Source of the DNA: Eisenibacter elegans DSM 3317
GTDB taxonomy: Bacteria; Bacteroidota; Bacteroidia; Cytophagales; Microscillaceae
Length of the DNA: 64,000 nucleotides
Reading direction: 5' to 3'
Assembly (NCBI RefSeq): GCF_000430505.1
Contig: NZ_AUMD01000012.1
Span: 248,001-312,000, forward strand
The position numbers and the translations under genes are program-made. Within the stretch, counting starts at the first letter, position 1. Every line of letters starts with the position of its first letter. Shown piece after piece: positions 9,401 to 18,288 of this stretch. The notes beneath the pieces were generated by a model. The model searched no databases. It was given only the letters and a program-made list of their open reading frames with translations, and was not told where the DNA came from.

Positions 9401-11441
9401 TGGCCAATTGGCAGCCATTGGCCAACATAAAAGGGTACTTGCCTTTGTTGCGATAACCCAAGACATCATTGGAAGCAAAACCAATCTCGATGTCTGTAAA
9501 GTCGCGGCTGGAGTGCCCAAAGAAAGTGATTAAGCCTACACCGTCATTGACCTCCTGCGAAATGTCTATAAATTCTACCTCGGTGGCCGTACGTTTGCTG
9601 ATTGTTTTGACACGAATGGCATAGAGGCCTTGTTCGGCGATTTGCTTGAACAAATCAACATAGGCCCTAAAAAGCGAGTACTCCGTGGTAGTGCGCCCGC
9701 CGCTGAGGTGTAGCACATTGTTTTGCCAGAAGTCCCCTCCTGTAGTTTCAAACTCCCGTACTTTATCGAGATAATTGAGCACATCTTGGGGGTTATTGGT
9801 GCTGATACGTCCTGTAGCCACTACCGGAGTATGAGGGTGGGCAGGGTCAATACGTGTGCTGAATACCACATCTGAAGGAGGAAACCCTCCTGTAGGTACT
9901 AAATCTTGTGCCCAGATAGCCGGATTAGTACGGACACTGCTCGAAAAGCTAAAATCAGGGAGGCTGATAGCATTGCCAATAAGCAATAAAAAGCGCGGAC
10001 TACCTTGTTGGTACAGATACCGAACCCAGTTGCGGATAGCCAAAGGGCTTCGTTCTCCATAGTTAAACTGGTCAACAAGTTGTTGTATATTCATCACCAA
10101 AGGTCGGTAGCTCCCGCCTGCTGCGCTAGCACGATAATCGGCATAAGCCTGTACGGCATCAGGCACCCCAGCTACAGGCCTGCGCAGGCGCGGGTGTGTT
10201 ACGATTAGGTAGTCGTGGGCGGTGGGGTCAAAAAAGCTAAATTGCACTGCTTCTACCCTTGTAGGACTGAGATAGGTATTGGCACTCCAAGCCAAAATAC
10301 GTCGTTCTACACTGGTGTTGGTTACCACGGTATTGAGCGTAGGGCTGCTCGATGTAATAGGGAGTTGCCGGATATTGAGCGGGTCTGTGATGTCAAAAAG
10401 AAGGGTGTTGGCCGCAGGGTTTTGAATCTGTAGGCTTAGGTCGGTGCTGGCAGCTCTGGTAATAAAGGTTTTAGACGCAGCCGCTCCCATATCGACCGTC
10501 TGCGGATAGCGCACCAAGAGGTAGGCTACGGCTACAGTGCCTAAGGTAGGTGTAACCCTTACGTGGACAGTACCGCTGGCATTGATACTGCTGACAGGGA
10601 CATTGAAACTCACCAAGGCATTGCCCTCTACATTGGGAATATAGCGCCCGGCTACAGTGGTCAGGGAGGCGGGGTTACTGCCTATGGCGATGCTCGTATT
10701 GGCATCGGCTGTAGAGGTGCGAACCAGCAGTATTTCGATGCGCGCATCTACGCCCACACTGGTAAGCGCAGCGCTGATAGGTACTTGAAAAGTGGTGCTG
10801 GCGGTAGCATTGTTAGACATAAAGCCCTCGCCACGATCAAACTCAGACAAGAAAATCTCGTTTTGTGTACCCTCTTGATAGCGCTGCCCCGGATGCCAGC
10901 GGCTGTTGTAGATGGTCAGGCCTTCGGCCAAATGATAGGCTTCGGCAGCCCCGGCGGCGGGTGGGGCGTAGCTTTCGATGCGCTTACCGATAGCGGCGGT
11001 TTGGGTAGTGAGGAAGTAGGCGGTGGTATCCGAAAAAAGATTATAGCGAGGGTTTGATTGAAACTGTGGCTGTAGATAGAGCTGACGATCTTGTGTGCCA
11101 TCATTGCGTTGCCCATAAAAAATCAAGAAATCGCCACTATCAAAAAAACCGTTATTGTTGTTGTCTTCAATCCGAATAGCGGCTTCCTGTCCTCGATGAA
11201 AGAGCTGCAGTTGCCCTAAGGGTGCTCCTGAGGCTAGTCCTGCGTTTTGTAATTCTGCAAAACCGACACGGTGCATTCCTGTTTGTGCCGTACTGATTTT
11301 GTAGTAGGGCTGCCCTTGTTGAATCCACTCATTGCCAAAGTTTTGCGCTTGTAGCCCCATTCCCCACAACAGCCCTAGGCAGAGTACCGTGTTGAGCCAA
11401 TACTGGCGGTCAACAATATTTTGATTCCAAAAAAGTTTCAT
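6438..11441 (-). CDS. porU: Type IX secretion system C-terminal signal peptidase/sortase PorU (long form, peptidase C25)
   Basis: The 1667-residue product has a signal peptide (to about 33), a long beta-rich N-terminal region, and a gingipain-type C25 domain (about 440-760). The catalytic dyad is visible as His643 in FFGHSS and Cys677 in LANGCQLAS, 34 residues apart as in gingipains. Beta-sandwich repeats follow (CARDB-like near 840-930), and the end is an FlgD-like/sorting-type domain (about 1590-1667) starting YPYPNPFS. PorU removes the C-terminal signal from type IX cargo at the outer membrane and joins it to lipid or sugar. It lies 48 bases after porV, its known partner in the attachment complex, so the two are likely one transcript. 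Confidence 0.9.
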   Translation of the reverse strand: MKLFWNQNIVDRQYWLNTVLCLGLLWGMGLQAQNFGNEWIQQGQPYYKISTAQTGMHRVGFAELQNAGLASGAPLGQLQLFHRGQEAAIRIEDNNNNGFFDSGDFLIFYGQRNDGTQDRQLYLQPQFQSNPRYNLFSDTTAYFLTTQTAAIGKRIESYAPPAAGAAEAYHLAEGLTIYNSRWHPGQRYQEGTQNEIFLSEFDRGEGFMSNNATASTTFQVPISAALTSVGVDARIEILLVRTSTADANTSIAIGSNPASLTTVAGRYIPNVEGNALVSFNVPVSSINASGTVHVRVTPTLGTVAVAYLLVRYPQTVDMGAAASKTFITRAASTDLSLQIQNPAANTLLFDITDPLNIRQLPITSSSPTLNTVVTNTSVERRILAWSANTYLSPTRVEAVQFSFFDPTAHDYLIVTHPRLRRPVAGVPDAVQAYADYRASAAGGSYRPLVMNIQQLVDQFNYGERSPLAIRNWVRYLYQQGSPRFLLLIGNAISLPDFSFSSSVRTNPAIWAQDLVPTGGFPPSDVVFSTRIDPAHPHTPVVATGRISTNNPQDVLNYLDKVREFETTGGDFWQNNVLHLSGGRTTTEYSLFRAYVDLFKQIAEQGLYAIRVKTISKRTATEVEFIDISQEVNDGVGLITFFGHSSRDFTDIEIGFASNDVLGYRNKGKYPFMLANGCQLASIFYGGNVSLSQDWLFTRDRGAIGFLAHSYIGFTFPLRNYSNFFYINAFLESFNAGQPIGVILQNVARRYSNTTDQLLISNAQQMLYQGDPAVQFRAGNLPDYATQDNWVSAITFDGSPLTAQADSFQLRVVVTNRGTRSTQDLNLRVRRTFPSGTVRTYVSSLPYPPVDSRDTLYFTLRNDPELNSFGLNRFEVRIDPDDTIEEITKNNNTGILELNIPGIGVRALLPPEFSIVNQNMVRLIVTPNQVPDPTRQFTIELDTSPSFNSPNKRSTTLPASTTGIWEVPLSGADSTVYYWRSNFADVVNNPGSIWSESSFTYIPGSAEGWTQRQFAQFRKSIIESLQPNEVAQRYDFQGSQTLISASTFGSTSGGNVSTDLSVLWNNFALTFANRCGGDAILAVAFRQNTLQPYLVFPVSFCGREPSVINRYTNTQIQGGELATYIDAVPAGDYILLVAVGNIQFSSWTAAMRTKLQEIGANPTLVNTLQSGHPYIIFGQKGAALGTAEESLPITFANPTGDRISLHKEIVQSVNEGVLISSPIGPARSWQSLQHRIEAEPTDTYTLSLIGEDLQGTPTVLIPNLNNSPSLDISNINAVTYPFLRFRLEMRDAVNFTPVQVRNWLVLYEGVPEGFLNLDAVGRETYQLAEQPEGSRFTLPFVFENLTPLNFTDSLLVRFSTRNLNNGQITVEEVKLAPLAGNASVSFEITIDTRGRVGNNELTVFVNPRLQPELNYDNNIAVVPFVVRRDNTHPLLEVAFDGRTILDGEIVSPQPLISVRIRDENAFLAFQDTTHLQVSLRRNCPDCSFERIYFGDPAARWSITEGNNPQLNFEYKPSTPLEDGVYTLKAQGTDVSGNLSGSNDYLINFEVVNESTITHFYPYPNPFSTSTRFVFTLTGQEVPQRLKIQIMTISGKVVREITQDEIGPIRIGNNLTEYAWDGRDEFGDILANGVYLYRVLIEGGENYSQRATAGDRAFKRGFGKLYILR

Positions 11442-11489
11442 AGTCTATCTCCAAAGGTTTTGTACAAGTCCTTGGCTTGAGCGCTAGTC

Positions 11490-12578
11490 TCAAAATCCTA
11501 CTTTTACCGAAAATACGTGCGAATACAGCGCATCCGACACATTGCCGACATCTGTCAGCGCATAATCTATTCCAAAGCGCCCTAGGCGTATCCCTACGCC
11601 AAAGTTAGGCTGAAAGGTGCGGTAGGTACTCCCATCGAAATCTTTGATGGTCTGAAAATTAAACACTCCGCCTCTCAGATATACCCGTTGGGCGTAGTTC
11701 ATCTCTATCCCTAAGTGAGGGTCGAGCGACACCACTCGGCTGCCAAAGGCCACATTGCGCTGCCCGTCGAAGGTCATCACGGCATCAAGGGCGGCAATGA
11801 GTTGGAATTTTTCTTTAATCTCAAACTGATGCCCAATGCCAATAATGGCTTTGGGTAAGGTGATTTCGATAGAATTTTGGGGAATGATATTGCCTGTTTG
11901 GGCAAATATGTCAAAGAGCAAGGCCGTGTTATGCGTCCACATATTGAAGGTAGTGGTAATATCACGTACCATTAACCCTAAGCGCCAGCCATTGCGCACA
12001 TACTGTGCCCCGGCATCCAGGCCAAAGCCCCAGGCATTGGCAAAATCACCTACGTTTCGGTAGACAATCTTGAGGTTTGTCCCCACAGAAAGCCCTTTTA
12101 CCTTAGGAATTTTGCGGGCATATGAGATAAGAAAAGCATAGTCTGCCGCCGAGAAGAAGCGGATATTGTTGTAGTTGAGCTGCCCATTAGCATCGTAGAG
12201 GAATCGGGTGTCGGGGATGTCATCTACCCCAAAACGAATCAATGAAATACCCAAGGCGCTATTTTCGTCAATAGGGGTGGCAAAGCCTGCATAGTCATAT
12301 TGTGCAATACCGGCAAAATACTCGGCGTGCATCAGCGAGATGCTGTATTGGTCTTGTATCCTGACAAGGTTGGCAGGGTTCCAATAGCCTGCCGTCGCAT
12401 CGTCAGCAATCGCGCTTTGGGCATTGCCCATTCCCATCGCCCGAGCACTGACTCCGATGTTGAGAAACTCGTTGCTAAACTTGGGCGTGCTTTGTGCCCA
12501 TATTGTTCCCAAAGGAGCCACAACATAGAAAGCCCAAAACCAAACACGTAACAGAGAGCGAAAATCTGTATGAATCAT
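11490..12578 (-). CDS. porV: PorV/PorQ-family outer-membrane beta-barrel protein
   Basis: The 362 residues begin with a signal peptide ending near WAQ, followed by the family hallmark SARAMGMGNAQSAIADDATA and WNPANL, typical of the PorV/PorQ (UPF0164-like, FadL-related) barrel family. The C-terminus ends in a barrel strand with a final Phe (SVKVGF). PorV shuttles cargo from the translocon to the PorU-containing attachment complex. Its place directly before porU favours PorV over PorQ. A promoter can be read upstream at 12652-12682. Confidence in the family is high, and in V rather than Q moderate. Confidence 0.85.
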   Translation of the reverse strand: MIHTDFRSLLRVWFWAFYVVAPLGTIWAQSTPKFSNEFLNIGVSARAMGMGNAQSAIADDATAGYWNPANLVRIQDQYSISLMHAEYFAGIAQYDYAGFATPIDENSALGISLIRFGVDDIPDTRFLYDANGQLNYNNIRFFSAADYAFLISYARKIPKVKGLSVGTNLKIVYRNVGDFANAWGFGLDAGAQYVRNGWRLGLMVRDITTTFNMWTHNTALLFDIFAQTGNIIPQNSIEITLPKAIIGIGHQFEIKEKFQLIAALDAVMTFDGQRNVAFGSRVVSLDPHLGIEMNYAQRVYLRGGVFNFQTIKDFDGSTYRTFQPNFGVGIRLGRFGIDYALTDVGNVSDALYSHVFSVKVGF

Positions 12579-12651
12579 CAGCGTTGTAAGGTTGGAATTA
12601 TTTCACCCCAACAAGAGGGATAGCCGGTTTGTTGATTGATGGGAATTGGGG

Positions 12652-12682
12652 CAAAATAGTAACCTCAGCCCCTTTTAGGCAA
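12652..12682 (-). promoter_or_regulatory. Bacteroidota-type promoter for porV-porU
   Basis: On the minus strand a -33-like TTG (12682-12680) and a -7-like TATTTTG (12658-12652) are separated by 21 bases, with a putative transcription start about 65 bases before the porV ATG. The -7 box is one base short of the TAnnTTTG consensus. It would drive porV and porU together. Confidence 0.4.
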
Positions 12683-12690
12683 GGTTGTAT

Positions 12691-14445
12691 TTAGCCTTGG
12701 CGTGCATACATACGGCGGCGTGCCAAAAACCAAACTCCGCCAAATATCCAGAGCAACAAAACGGGCAAGCCCATATTGAGTGTTTGCCAGTAGAGGCGTT
12801 CTTCTTTGAGTTTGACTTTGTCGAGCGGGCGCAAGATGACCTCTTTGGCGCGAGCCGAAATCACACCCTCTTCGTCGAGCATATAGTCAATAGCATTGAC
12901 CACAAACTCTTTGTTGGCAAAAGTACGCCGCGAGTAACGATCAAAGCCCAAGGGGAGTGGCTGGGGTTTGCCGCTGGCTTTGTCTATGGTGATATCATTC
13001 TGGATGAGGTCGCCATCTGTACAGACCAGAACCTTGGTGGGTTGGCCCTGCTCTCTGAAGCTGGCTCGTCGTGGGTCTTGAGGCGTAATGCGATTTTTGA
13101 ATAGAGAGGTGAAGCGCCCTTCGAGCAGGTAGGCAATGGGTTGTGGCCCGGCGCTAAACTGCGCAGGGTTAGGCTCTACCCGAGCCTCATTGAAGGTGAT
13201 GAAGGCCGGCGTACCGCGCAAGGCCGAATACCTAGAAGTAAACATCAACGGTGTTTTGCGGATGCCTACAGCCTTGACAGTATCTATCTTGGTAACAAAC
13301 TTGGTATACACCGCATCTAAGTTGCGCACGATGGGGTGTGGCGCAAAGGTATTGACCAAGGGGTAGTAGTGCCAAGGGATGGGCTGCACTTGGGTTTGGT
13401 CGCCCATATTGCCGGTTACCATCGGGATAAAGCCGGCGTTCAAGTCCTTGATTAGCTTAGGCTCTAGGTATACACCATACTTGAAGAGCATATCGGTTAG
13501 GTTGTGGTCGTAGGGGAAGGTAAACGAACCTTTGTCGCGCAAGACACTGTCCATATACACCCCCACAGCATCGAGGAAAAACAGAGCTTTGCCCCCGCTC
13601 ATGATGTACTGGTCTATCTTGTATTTCTCTTTGTCGCTATAGGCCGTATCGGGTTTGGCAATGACGATAGCGTCTAAGCCTTCCAGCGAAGACTGTTGGG
13701 GCAGGTCTACTTTGAAGACATTGTAGGTTTGGCTCAAGGTTGTCAGCAAATCTGCCAAGCGGATGTCTGGGGCTTCGCCGTGGCCTTGTAAGAAGCCGAT
13801 ATTTTTGCGTTTCTCTTCATCCATCACCAAGCGCTGGATGGCTGAAGCGAGATGGTATTCTACGTTTTCAATAGACTGATTCAGGATTTCGTCGGGGCTG
13901 GGTGCGTTGGGCATCCGTTGGTCTATAGTACGAAAAAGCAAGGTTGTGGCCTCGTATTGGTTGGTGTCTTTATCGATAGGAGGGGTATAGCTCAGTACTG
14001 CGCCCGGGAAAATGAGTTTTTCGACTCGTTTGCCGTCTTCGTTCGCAAAAATATTGGTAGGGTTGATGCCTTTTTGCACCAGCTGCAAGTAGTTTTGTTT
14101 ACGTTCTTCCTCGTTATTGGCTTGGCTAGGGTCGATGTAGCGCACCTTGAGGCGGTTGCCGGCATAGCGTTGAAATTCGTCTAGTGTTTCTTTGACAGTA
14201 GTTTGTAGGCGTTTGAAGCCCGGCGGAAACTTCCCCTCCAGATATACTTTGATGGTCAATTCGCCCTCCAGTTCGCTCAACAGCCGTTGGGTAGCCGGAG
14301 AAATAGAGTAGCGCCCGTCTTCGGTCAAGTCAATACGGGTAAAATACTGTTGCCCAAAAAAATTCAGTAATAACAATCCAATCAAGAGTATGCCAAATCG
14401 TAGCCCTTGACGGCGGGCTTGGGGCCAAGAAGCAAATGCTGCCAT
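12691..14445 (-). CDS. gldG: Gliding motility-associated ABC transporter substrate-binding protein GldG
   Basis: The 584-residue product has a transmembrane helix near 17-34, a large extracytoplasmic region of the ABC_transp_aux/GldG type (conserved opening FTRIDLTEDGRYSIS after the helix, then VKVYLEG-like and YIDPSQAN segments) and a C-terminal helix at about 555-576 before a basic tail. In Flavobacterium GldG works with GldA (ATPase) and GldF (permease) in gliding and chitin use. Neither gldF nor gldA is adjacent here; the next gene upstream encodes a small sorting-domain protein. It has its own promoter (14478-14508), and the 112-base gap to porV carries another. Confidence 0.88.
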   Translation of the reverse strand: MAAFASWPQARRQGLRFGILLIGLLLLNFFGQQYFTRIDLTEDGRYSISPATQRLLSELEGELTIKVYLEGKFPPGFKRLQTTVKETLDEFQRYAGNRLKVRYIDPSQANNEEERKQNYLQLVQKGINPTNIFANEDGKRVEKLIFPGAVLSYTPPIDKDTNQYEATTLLFRTIDQRMPNAPSPDEILNQSIENVEYHLASAIQRLVMDEEKRKNIGFLQGHGEAPDIRLADLLTTLSQTYNVFKVDLPQQSSLEGLDAIVIAKPDTAYSDKEKYKIDQYIMSGGKALFFLDAVGVYMDSVLRDKGSFTFPYDHNLTDMLFKYGVYLEPKLIKDLNAGFIPMVTGNMGDQTQVQPIPWHYYPLVNTFAPHPIVRNLDAVYTKFVTKIDTVKAVGIRKTPLMFTSRYSALRGTPAFITFNEARVEPNPAQFSAGPQPIAYLLEGRFTSLFKNRITPQDPRRASFREQGQPTKVLVCTDGDLIQNDITIDKASGKPQPLPLGFDRYSRRTFANKEFVVNAIDYMLDEEGVISARAKEVILRPLDKVKLKEERLYWQTLNMGLPVLLLWIFGGVWFLARRRMYARQG

Positions 14446-14477
14446 AAAATCCGAGTTGCTAGGGTGTAGTGGGTGGT

Positions 14478-14508
14478 CAAAAATACCAATTGTCTCTTAT
14501 TCGGCCAA
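14478..14508 (-). promoter_or_regulatory. Bacteroidota-type promoter for gldG
   Basis: On the minus strand TTGG (14508-14505) and the exact -7 consensus TATTTTTG (14485-14478) lie 19 bases apart, the best-formed promoter of this kind in the window. The predicted start falls roughly 25 bases before the gldG ATG, and the terminator of the upstream gene lies just before it. Confidence 0.6.
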
Positions 14509-14530
14509 GGTATCTTGCCCCAAAAACTAA

Positions 14531-14556
14531 AAAACCACTCCTCAACAAGGAGTGGC
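14531..14556 (-). terminator. Rho-independent terminator of the small sorting-domain gene
   Basis: CCACTCCT (14535-14542) and AGGAGTGG (14548-14555) form a perfect 8-bp stem with a 5-base loop. In the minus-strand transcript it is followed by a run of six U (A run at 14529-14534 on the plus strand). It sits 33 bases beyond the stop of the 153-residue gene and insulates gldG. Confidence 0.8.
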
Positions 14557-14588
14557 TCACAAACAGTTGAACGCTGAAAATAGGGCTG

Positions 14589-15050
14589 TTAGTGTTTTAC
14601 TATCAGTTTTTTAGTAACCATTATTTTGCCATTGATAGAGAGCGTGTAGAAGTATACGCCGGCAATGTATTGATTGGTGGGAATGCGGATGGCGTGTGAG
14701 CCAAGCGATAGCTCAAATTCGCCAATAGCGCTACCCAACACATTAGAGACCGTTACCTTGGCATCAATAGGTTGGAGCATCGTATAGTCGATGGTCGCCA
14801 AGTTACTGGCAGGGTTAGGGTAGGCGGTATATACCTTGAGCTGCTCATTTTCAAAAAACACCTCGGCCAAGGCTTGTAGGCGATAGGTATTGGTTTGATG
14901 TAGCTCTATCTCTGTCGGAGGTGCTTCATCCAGACGCGATATTTGCTCAGAGAGCGTTACCACAGCCGGTGAGCCTAGCACTTCGGCTGAGAGTCTGGCG
15001 GTGAGGCACACCAGCAACAGACTGATAATGAAGTAGTAGTGTTTGTGCAT
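14589..15050 (-). CDS. Small secreted protein made almost only of a type IX sorting domain
   Basis: The 153 residues comprise a signal peptide (hydrophobic 6-22, cut near LSA), a 50-residue linker with no recognised domain, and a complete type A sorting domain from about 75 (AYPNPASNLATIDY, VLGSAIGEF, IAGVYFYTL, KKLIVKH). It has its own terminator and an AT-rich upstream region. A cargo with nearly no passenger is unusual; it could be a stub left by loss of the passenger, a small surface peptide, or a protein that occupies PorU/PorV. The domain call is firm, the role unknown. Confidence 0.8.
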   Translation of the reverse strand: MHKHYYFIISLLLVCLTARLSAEVLGSPAVVTLSEQISRLDEAPPTEIELHQTNTYRLQALAEVFFENEQLKVYTAYPNPASNLATIDYTMLQPIDAKVTVSNVLGSAIGEFELSLGSHAIRIPTNQYIAGVYFYTLSINGKIMVTKKLIVKH

Positions 15051-15207
15051 ACGTATTTTCAGCGTTCAATTGGTTTGTTTTAGTAGTTAATATAAGTACA
15101 AATTTCTCATAATACAACTATATAACCAGACAAATTGTGTTATCTTTTGTTAATTGTGTGAATTATCCAAAATTTTATCAAAATATTCAAAGTGTATAAC
15201 TTTCTCC

Positions 15208-16785
15208 TTAGGGGTCTGTTCGGCCTGCGGCCAAGCTGGGCGTTATCCTATAAATCATTTCCAGTCTCTTGGGTCTATCGGCTTCTACCCAGCGAAAATC
15301 TTTGAGCTTTCGGAGTGGAGGCTCTATTTCGTGTGGGGGAATGATTTTGGCTTCTATCTCATTGTAGCGTTTGACATATTTGAGTTTGTTTTCTAAGGTG
15401 CTATCTGCTTTGAGCACTTCTTCAAACAAAAAGACACTGCGTGCGCAAAGCGCCTTGTCAATAGCTTTGAGAGTCGAGTCCCCGTCACCGAGCAGAAAGT
15501 ACAAACTTTCGCTATTCCCCTCTACGTGAATTTGCCGGATTTTGTTGTCCTCCAAATAAGAGGTAATGTACTTACCTTTCAGCTGGTTGAAGTTGAGCAA
15601 GGTATCTTGTGTGATGACAAAAGAGCGTTGTTTGAGATACACCCTAGAGACCTTGCCATTGGCCATTTGGAGCTGGATGCTATCGGCACTCATTTGTCGT
15701 TTTTCGTTCCATAAAATGGGCTGCCGATAAAAGTAAAGCATAGAGTCAGCGCGGTTGTATACCAGCGAGTCGCAGATACCCTGCATATCATTGCGATAAA
15801 TGCGGACTTTGGGGTAGGCGAGGAGGTACTTTTCTTCGGTTTCATCATTATTCATTGAGAAAAGCGTATCAGATTTTAGATAAAGCGTATCACCATCTGA
15901 TATCTGTTTCATTAAACAATTGCCATATACTAGGCTTCGGCCTTCTTTTCCCCAGAATTGGCTCACATCTCCTTCTACAATCACACTATCTTCTTTGGAG
16001 AACAGCCAGGTATCGCCAGTAGCAAAGCCCTCTTCTTTGAGGTCATCATAGTGCAAAGAGTCTCCTATGAGGATGTATTTTTTGTCTTCTACTTGGGGGC
16101 GGCCCTTGAAGTTGGCAATCTTGGTCTTGGTGTTATAAGTCCCTTGGGTGGCTGTTAGGATAGCACCGTCCTTGGTCGTAATCTTGGTTGGGCCTGTAAA
16201 ATAGGCCATATTACTAACGGTATTGTACTTGAGGTCATCGGTTTCGATACGCTCTCCATCTTTTTTGCTGACCAGTACGACATCGCGGGTAAAATAATAA
16301 ATCTTACTATTGACATCATAAGTACCAGTTTGGCTAGTGAGGACGTTTTCGGGGTCAACTATTTTGCCGCCGGCATAATATTGCACAATTTTGCCGACCA
16401 TATCGTAGTCTAGCTCGTCAGTAGTGAGGGTTTTGCCTTGGTCTACCAAAACCACATTCTGAATAGCTTTGGCTAGGCGGCTGTTACCATCATAGAACAT
16501 CTTCTGGCTGGTAACTGTAGCGCCATCGGCATTGATGAGCTTGGCGTGCCCAAAGACATCAATGGTGTTGGACTGTAGGTATTGGTAGGCAGAATCGCAG
16601 TAGAGGGTCATCCCTTTGTGTTTGACAATGACATTGCCCCGCAAAATACGGGTCTCTACTTGGTTAATAACCCCGCCGGCCAACTCATCGGCCCGAATGA
16701 TTTCGAGTTGCTCTATGTTTTGGGCTTGTAGGCTGCTCATACACAGCCCTGCCAATAAAAATGCAATGACGATATAATGTTTCAA
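15208..16785 (-). CDS. OstA/LptA-like protein, probable LPS transport
   Basis: The 525-residue protein has a signal peptide (cut near LQA) and repeated short beta-strand units of the OstA/LptA type (for example ETRILRGNVIVKHKG, YDVNSKIYYFTRDVVL, YNTKTKIANFKG), consistent with a long periplasmic beta-jellyroll that could bridge LPS to the outer membrane. Bacteroidota carry such OstA-like proteins as well as LptD. The C-terminal part (after about 400) is less repetitive and ends in a basic, proline-rich tail. It is divergent from tilS, with 159 bases between the chosen starts. Confidence 0.8.
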   Translation of the reverse strand: MKHYIVIAFLLAGLCMSSLQAQNIEQLEIIRADELAGGVINQVETRILRGNVIVKHKGMTLYCDSAYQYLQSNTIDVFGHAKLINADGATVTSQKMFYDGNSRLAKAIQNVVLVDQGKTLTTDELDYDMVGKIVQYYAGGKIVDPENVLTSQTGTYDVNSKIYYFTRDVVLVSKKDGERIETDDLKYNTVSNMAYFTGPTKITTKDGAILTATQGTYNTKTKIANFKGRPQVEDKKYILIGDSLHYDDLKEEGFATGDTWLFSKEDSVIVEGDVSQFWGKEGRSLVYGNCLMKQISDGDTLYLKSDTLFSMNNDETEEKYLLAYPKVRIYRNDMQGICDSLVYNRADSMLYFYRQPILWNEKRQMSADSIQLQMANGKVSRVYLKQRSFVITQDTLLNFNQLKGKYITSYLEDNKIRQIHVEGNSESLYFLLGDGDSTLKAIDKALCARSVFLFEEVLKADSTLENKLKYVKRYNEIEAKIIPPHEIEPPLRKLKDFRWVEADRPKRLEMIYRITPSLAAGRTDP

Positions 16786-16944
16786 AACGCTGTTTATTTT
16801 TGGAAAACTGACACCTAGATTTGACCCACCTAGATGTACTTGACATACCTCTAGCCCTAACGCAAATTGGGGTGGAAAATATTCTTAAAAGTTGTTAAAT
16901 CATTGCCTCTCGGGGCAAAGGCTGCAAAATTAAGCAAAAAACTG

Positions 16945-18288
16945 ATGCTCACCGCTTTTTCAGCACATCTACACGAACTTTGGCAGCGGGGGCTGCCCGG
17001 CAAGCGCTGGCTGCTGGCTGTCAGCGGAGGGGTAGACTCCGTAACACTGGCCCACTTGTGCGCACATTGGCAGGCAAAACACCCCGATTGGCAGTTTGGA
17101 ATTGCACATATGAACTTCCAGCTGCGTGGCCAAGCCTCTGACCAAGACCAAGCGCTGGTGGAGGCGCTGGCAGCTAGCTATGGCTGGCCTTGGTATACCC
17201 GCGCTGTCGATACGGCGGCCTATATGCAGGCATACCGCTGCTCTGTCCAGATGGCTGCCCGATCCTTGCGTTACGAATGGTTTGCGGAGCTTTTGGCCGA
17301 AGGCTGGGATGGGCTTATGACTGCCCACCACCGCGACGATATGGCCGAAACCTTGGTGCTGAACTTGGTGCGTGGCACGGGCATCGCCGGGCTACAGGGC
17401 ATCGGCTCCAAGGGGACACGCCTGCGCCCTCTTCTGCCTTTTGGCAAAGCCGAGCTATTGGCCTATGCCCAAACCCAGGGCTTACAATGGAGAGAGGATG
17501 CTTCCAATGTAGAGGTGAAATATAAACGCAACTGGGTCAGGCACAAGGTATTGCCGGCGATGCGAGAGCTGAATCCCAATCTCGAACAAACCTTGGCTCG
17601 CAGCGCTGACCGCTGGCAGGAGCTGACCCTGCTCCTACAGCGAGAGCGAGAGGTTTTTGAAGCCCAACACTGTCTGACGCTGCCACACGGCAAGTATGTG
17701 GCCATAGAGGCACTCCAAAACCACCCTGCACCCAAAAATATCTTATGCGAAATTTTAGCCCCCTATGGTTTTTCGTATGCACAAATACAGCAGGTGTGGG
17801 CGACAACAACAGCGCAGGCAGGCAAAGTATTTGCCTCCACAACACACCAACTGCTCAAAGACCGGACACATTTTATCCTTTGCCCCCTAACAGACCAGAC
17901 GCTGCCCACTATCGAAATCCAAAGCCCGGAAAGCTTCCCTATCCAGTTGGGTTTTGGCTGCCTTGAGGCCGATTTTGTCGAGCAAATCCCCCCCAAACCA
18001 CCCCCCACCAGCCTCTACCTAGATGCTCAAAAGCTGGATTGGCCCTTGGTTTTGCGTCCTTGGCAGGCTGGTGAGCGTTTGTATCCCTATGGGCTGAAGG
18101 GTAGCCAAAAAATAAGCGATATACTCATCAATCACAAAGTGCCGCTTTTATTGAAAAAATACGTATACTTGTTAGCCACTGCCCAAGGCCAACCCTTGTG
18201 GTTGCTCGGGTTGCGCGCCGACCGCCGCTGGGCTGTCGATAATAAAGCTGATAAAATACTGGAAATCAAATATATACCTACAAAATGA
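16945..18288 (+). CDS. tilS: tRNA(Ile)-lysidine synthase TilS
   Basis: TilS changes C34 of the AUA-reading tRNA-Ile to lysidine, using ATP. The PP-loop SGGVDS is at residues 27-32 of the chosen frame, followed by NFQLRG, the HHRDDMAET metal/adenylate region and RPLLPF, and the C-terminal TilS domain (LRPWQAGERLYPYG) near 380. The frame is open to 16867, but the ATG at 16945 places the PP-loop at the usual distance and removes a basic, non-conserved 26-residue lead; I therefore chose 16945 (447 residues). The stop overlaps the next start (ATGA), so the two genes are translationally coupled. Confidence 0.92.
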   Translation: MLTAFSAHLHELWQRGLPGKRWLLAVSGGVDSVTLAHLCAHWQAKHPDWQFGIAHMNFQLRGQASDQDQALVEALAASYGWPWYTRAVDTAAYMQAYRCSVQMAARSLRYEWFAELLAEGWDGLMTAHHRDDMAETLVLNLVRGTGIAGLQGIGSKGTRLRPLLPFGKAELLAYAQTQGLQWREDASNVEVKYKRNWVRHKVLPAMRELNPNLEQTLARSADRWQELTLLLQREREVFEAQHCLTLPHGKYVAIEALQNHPAPKNILCEILAPYGFSYAQIQQVWATTTAQAGKVFASTTHQLLKDRTHFILCPLTDQTLPTIEIQSPESFPIQLGFGCLEADFVEQIPPKPPPTSLYLDAQKLDWPLVLRPWQAGERLYPYGLKGSQKISDILINHKVPLLLKKYVYLLATAQGQPLWLLGLRADRRWAVDNKADKILEIKYIPTK

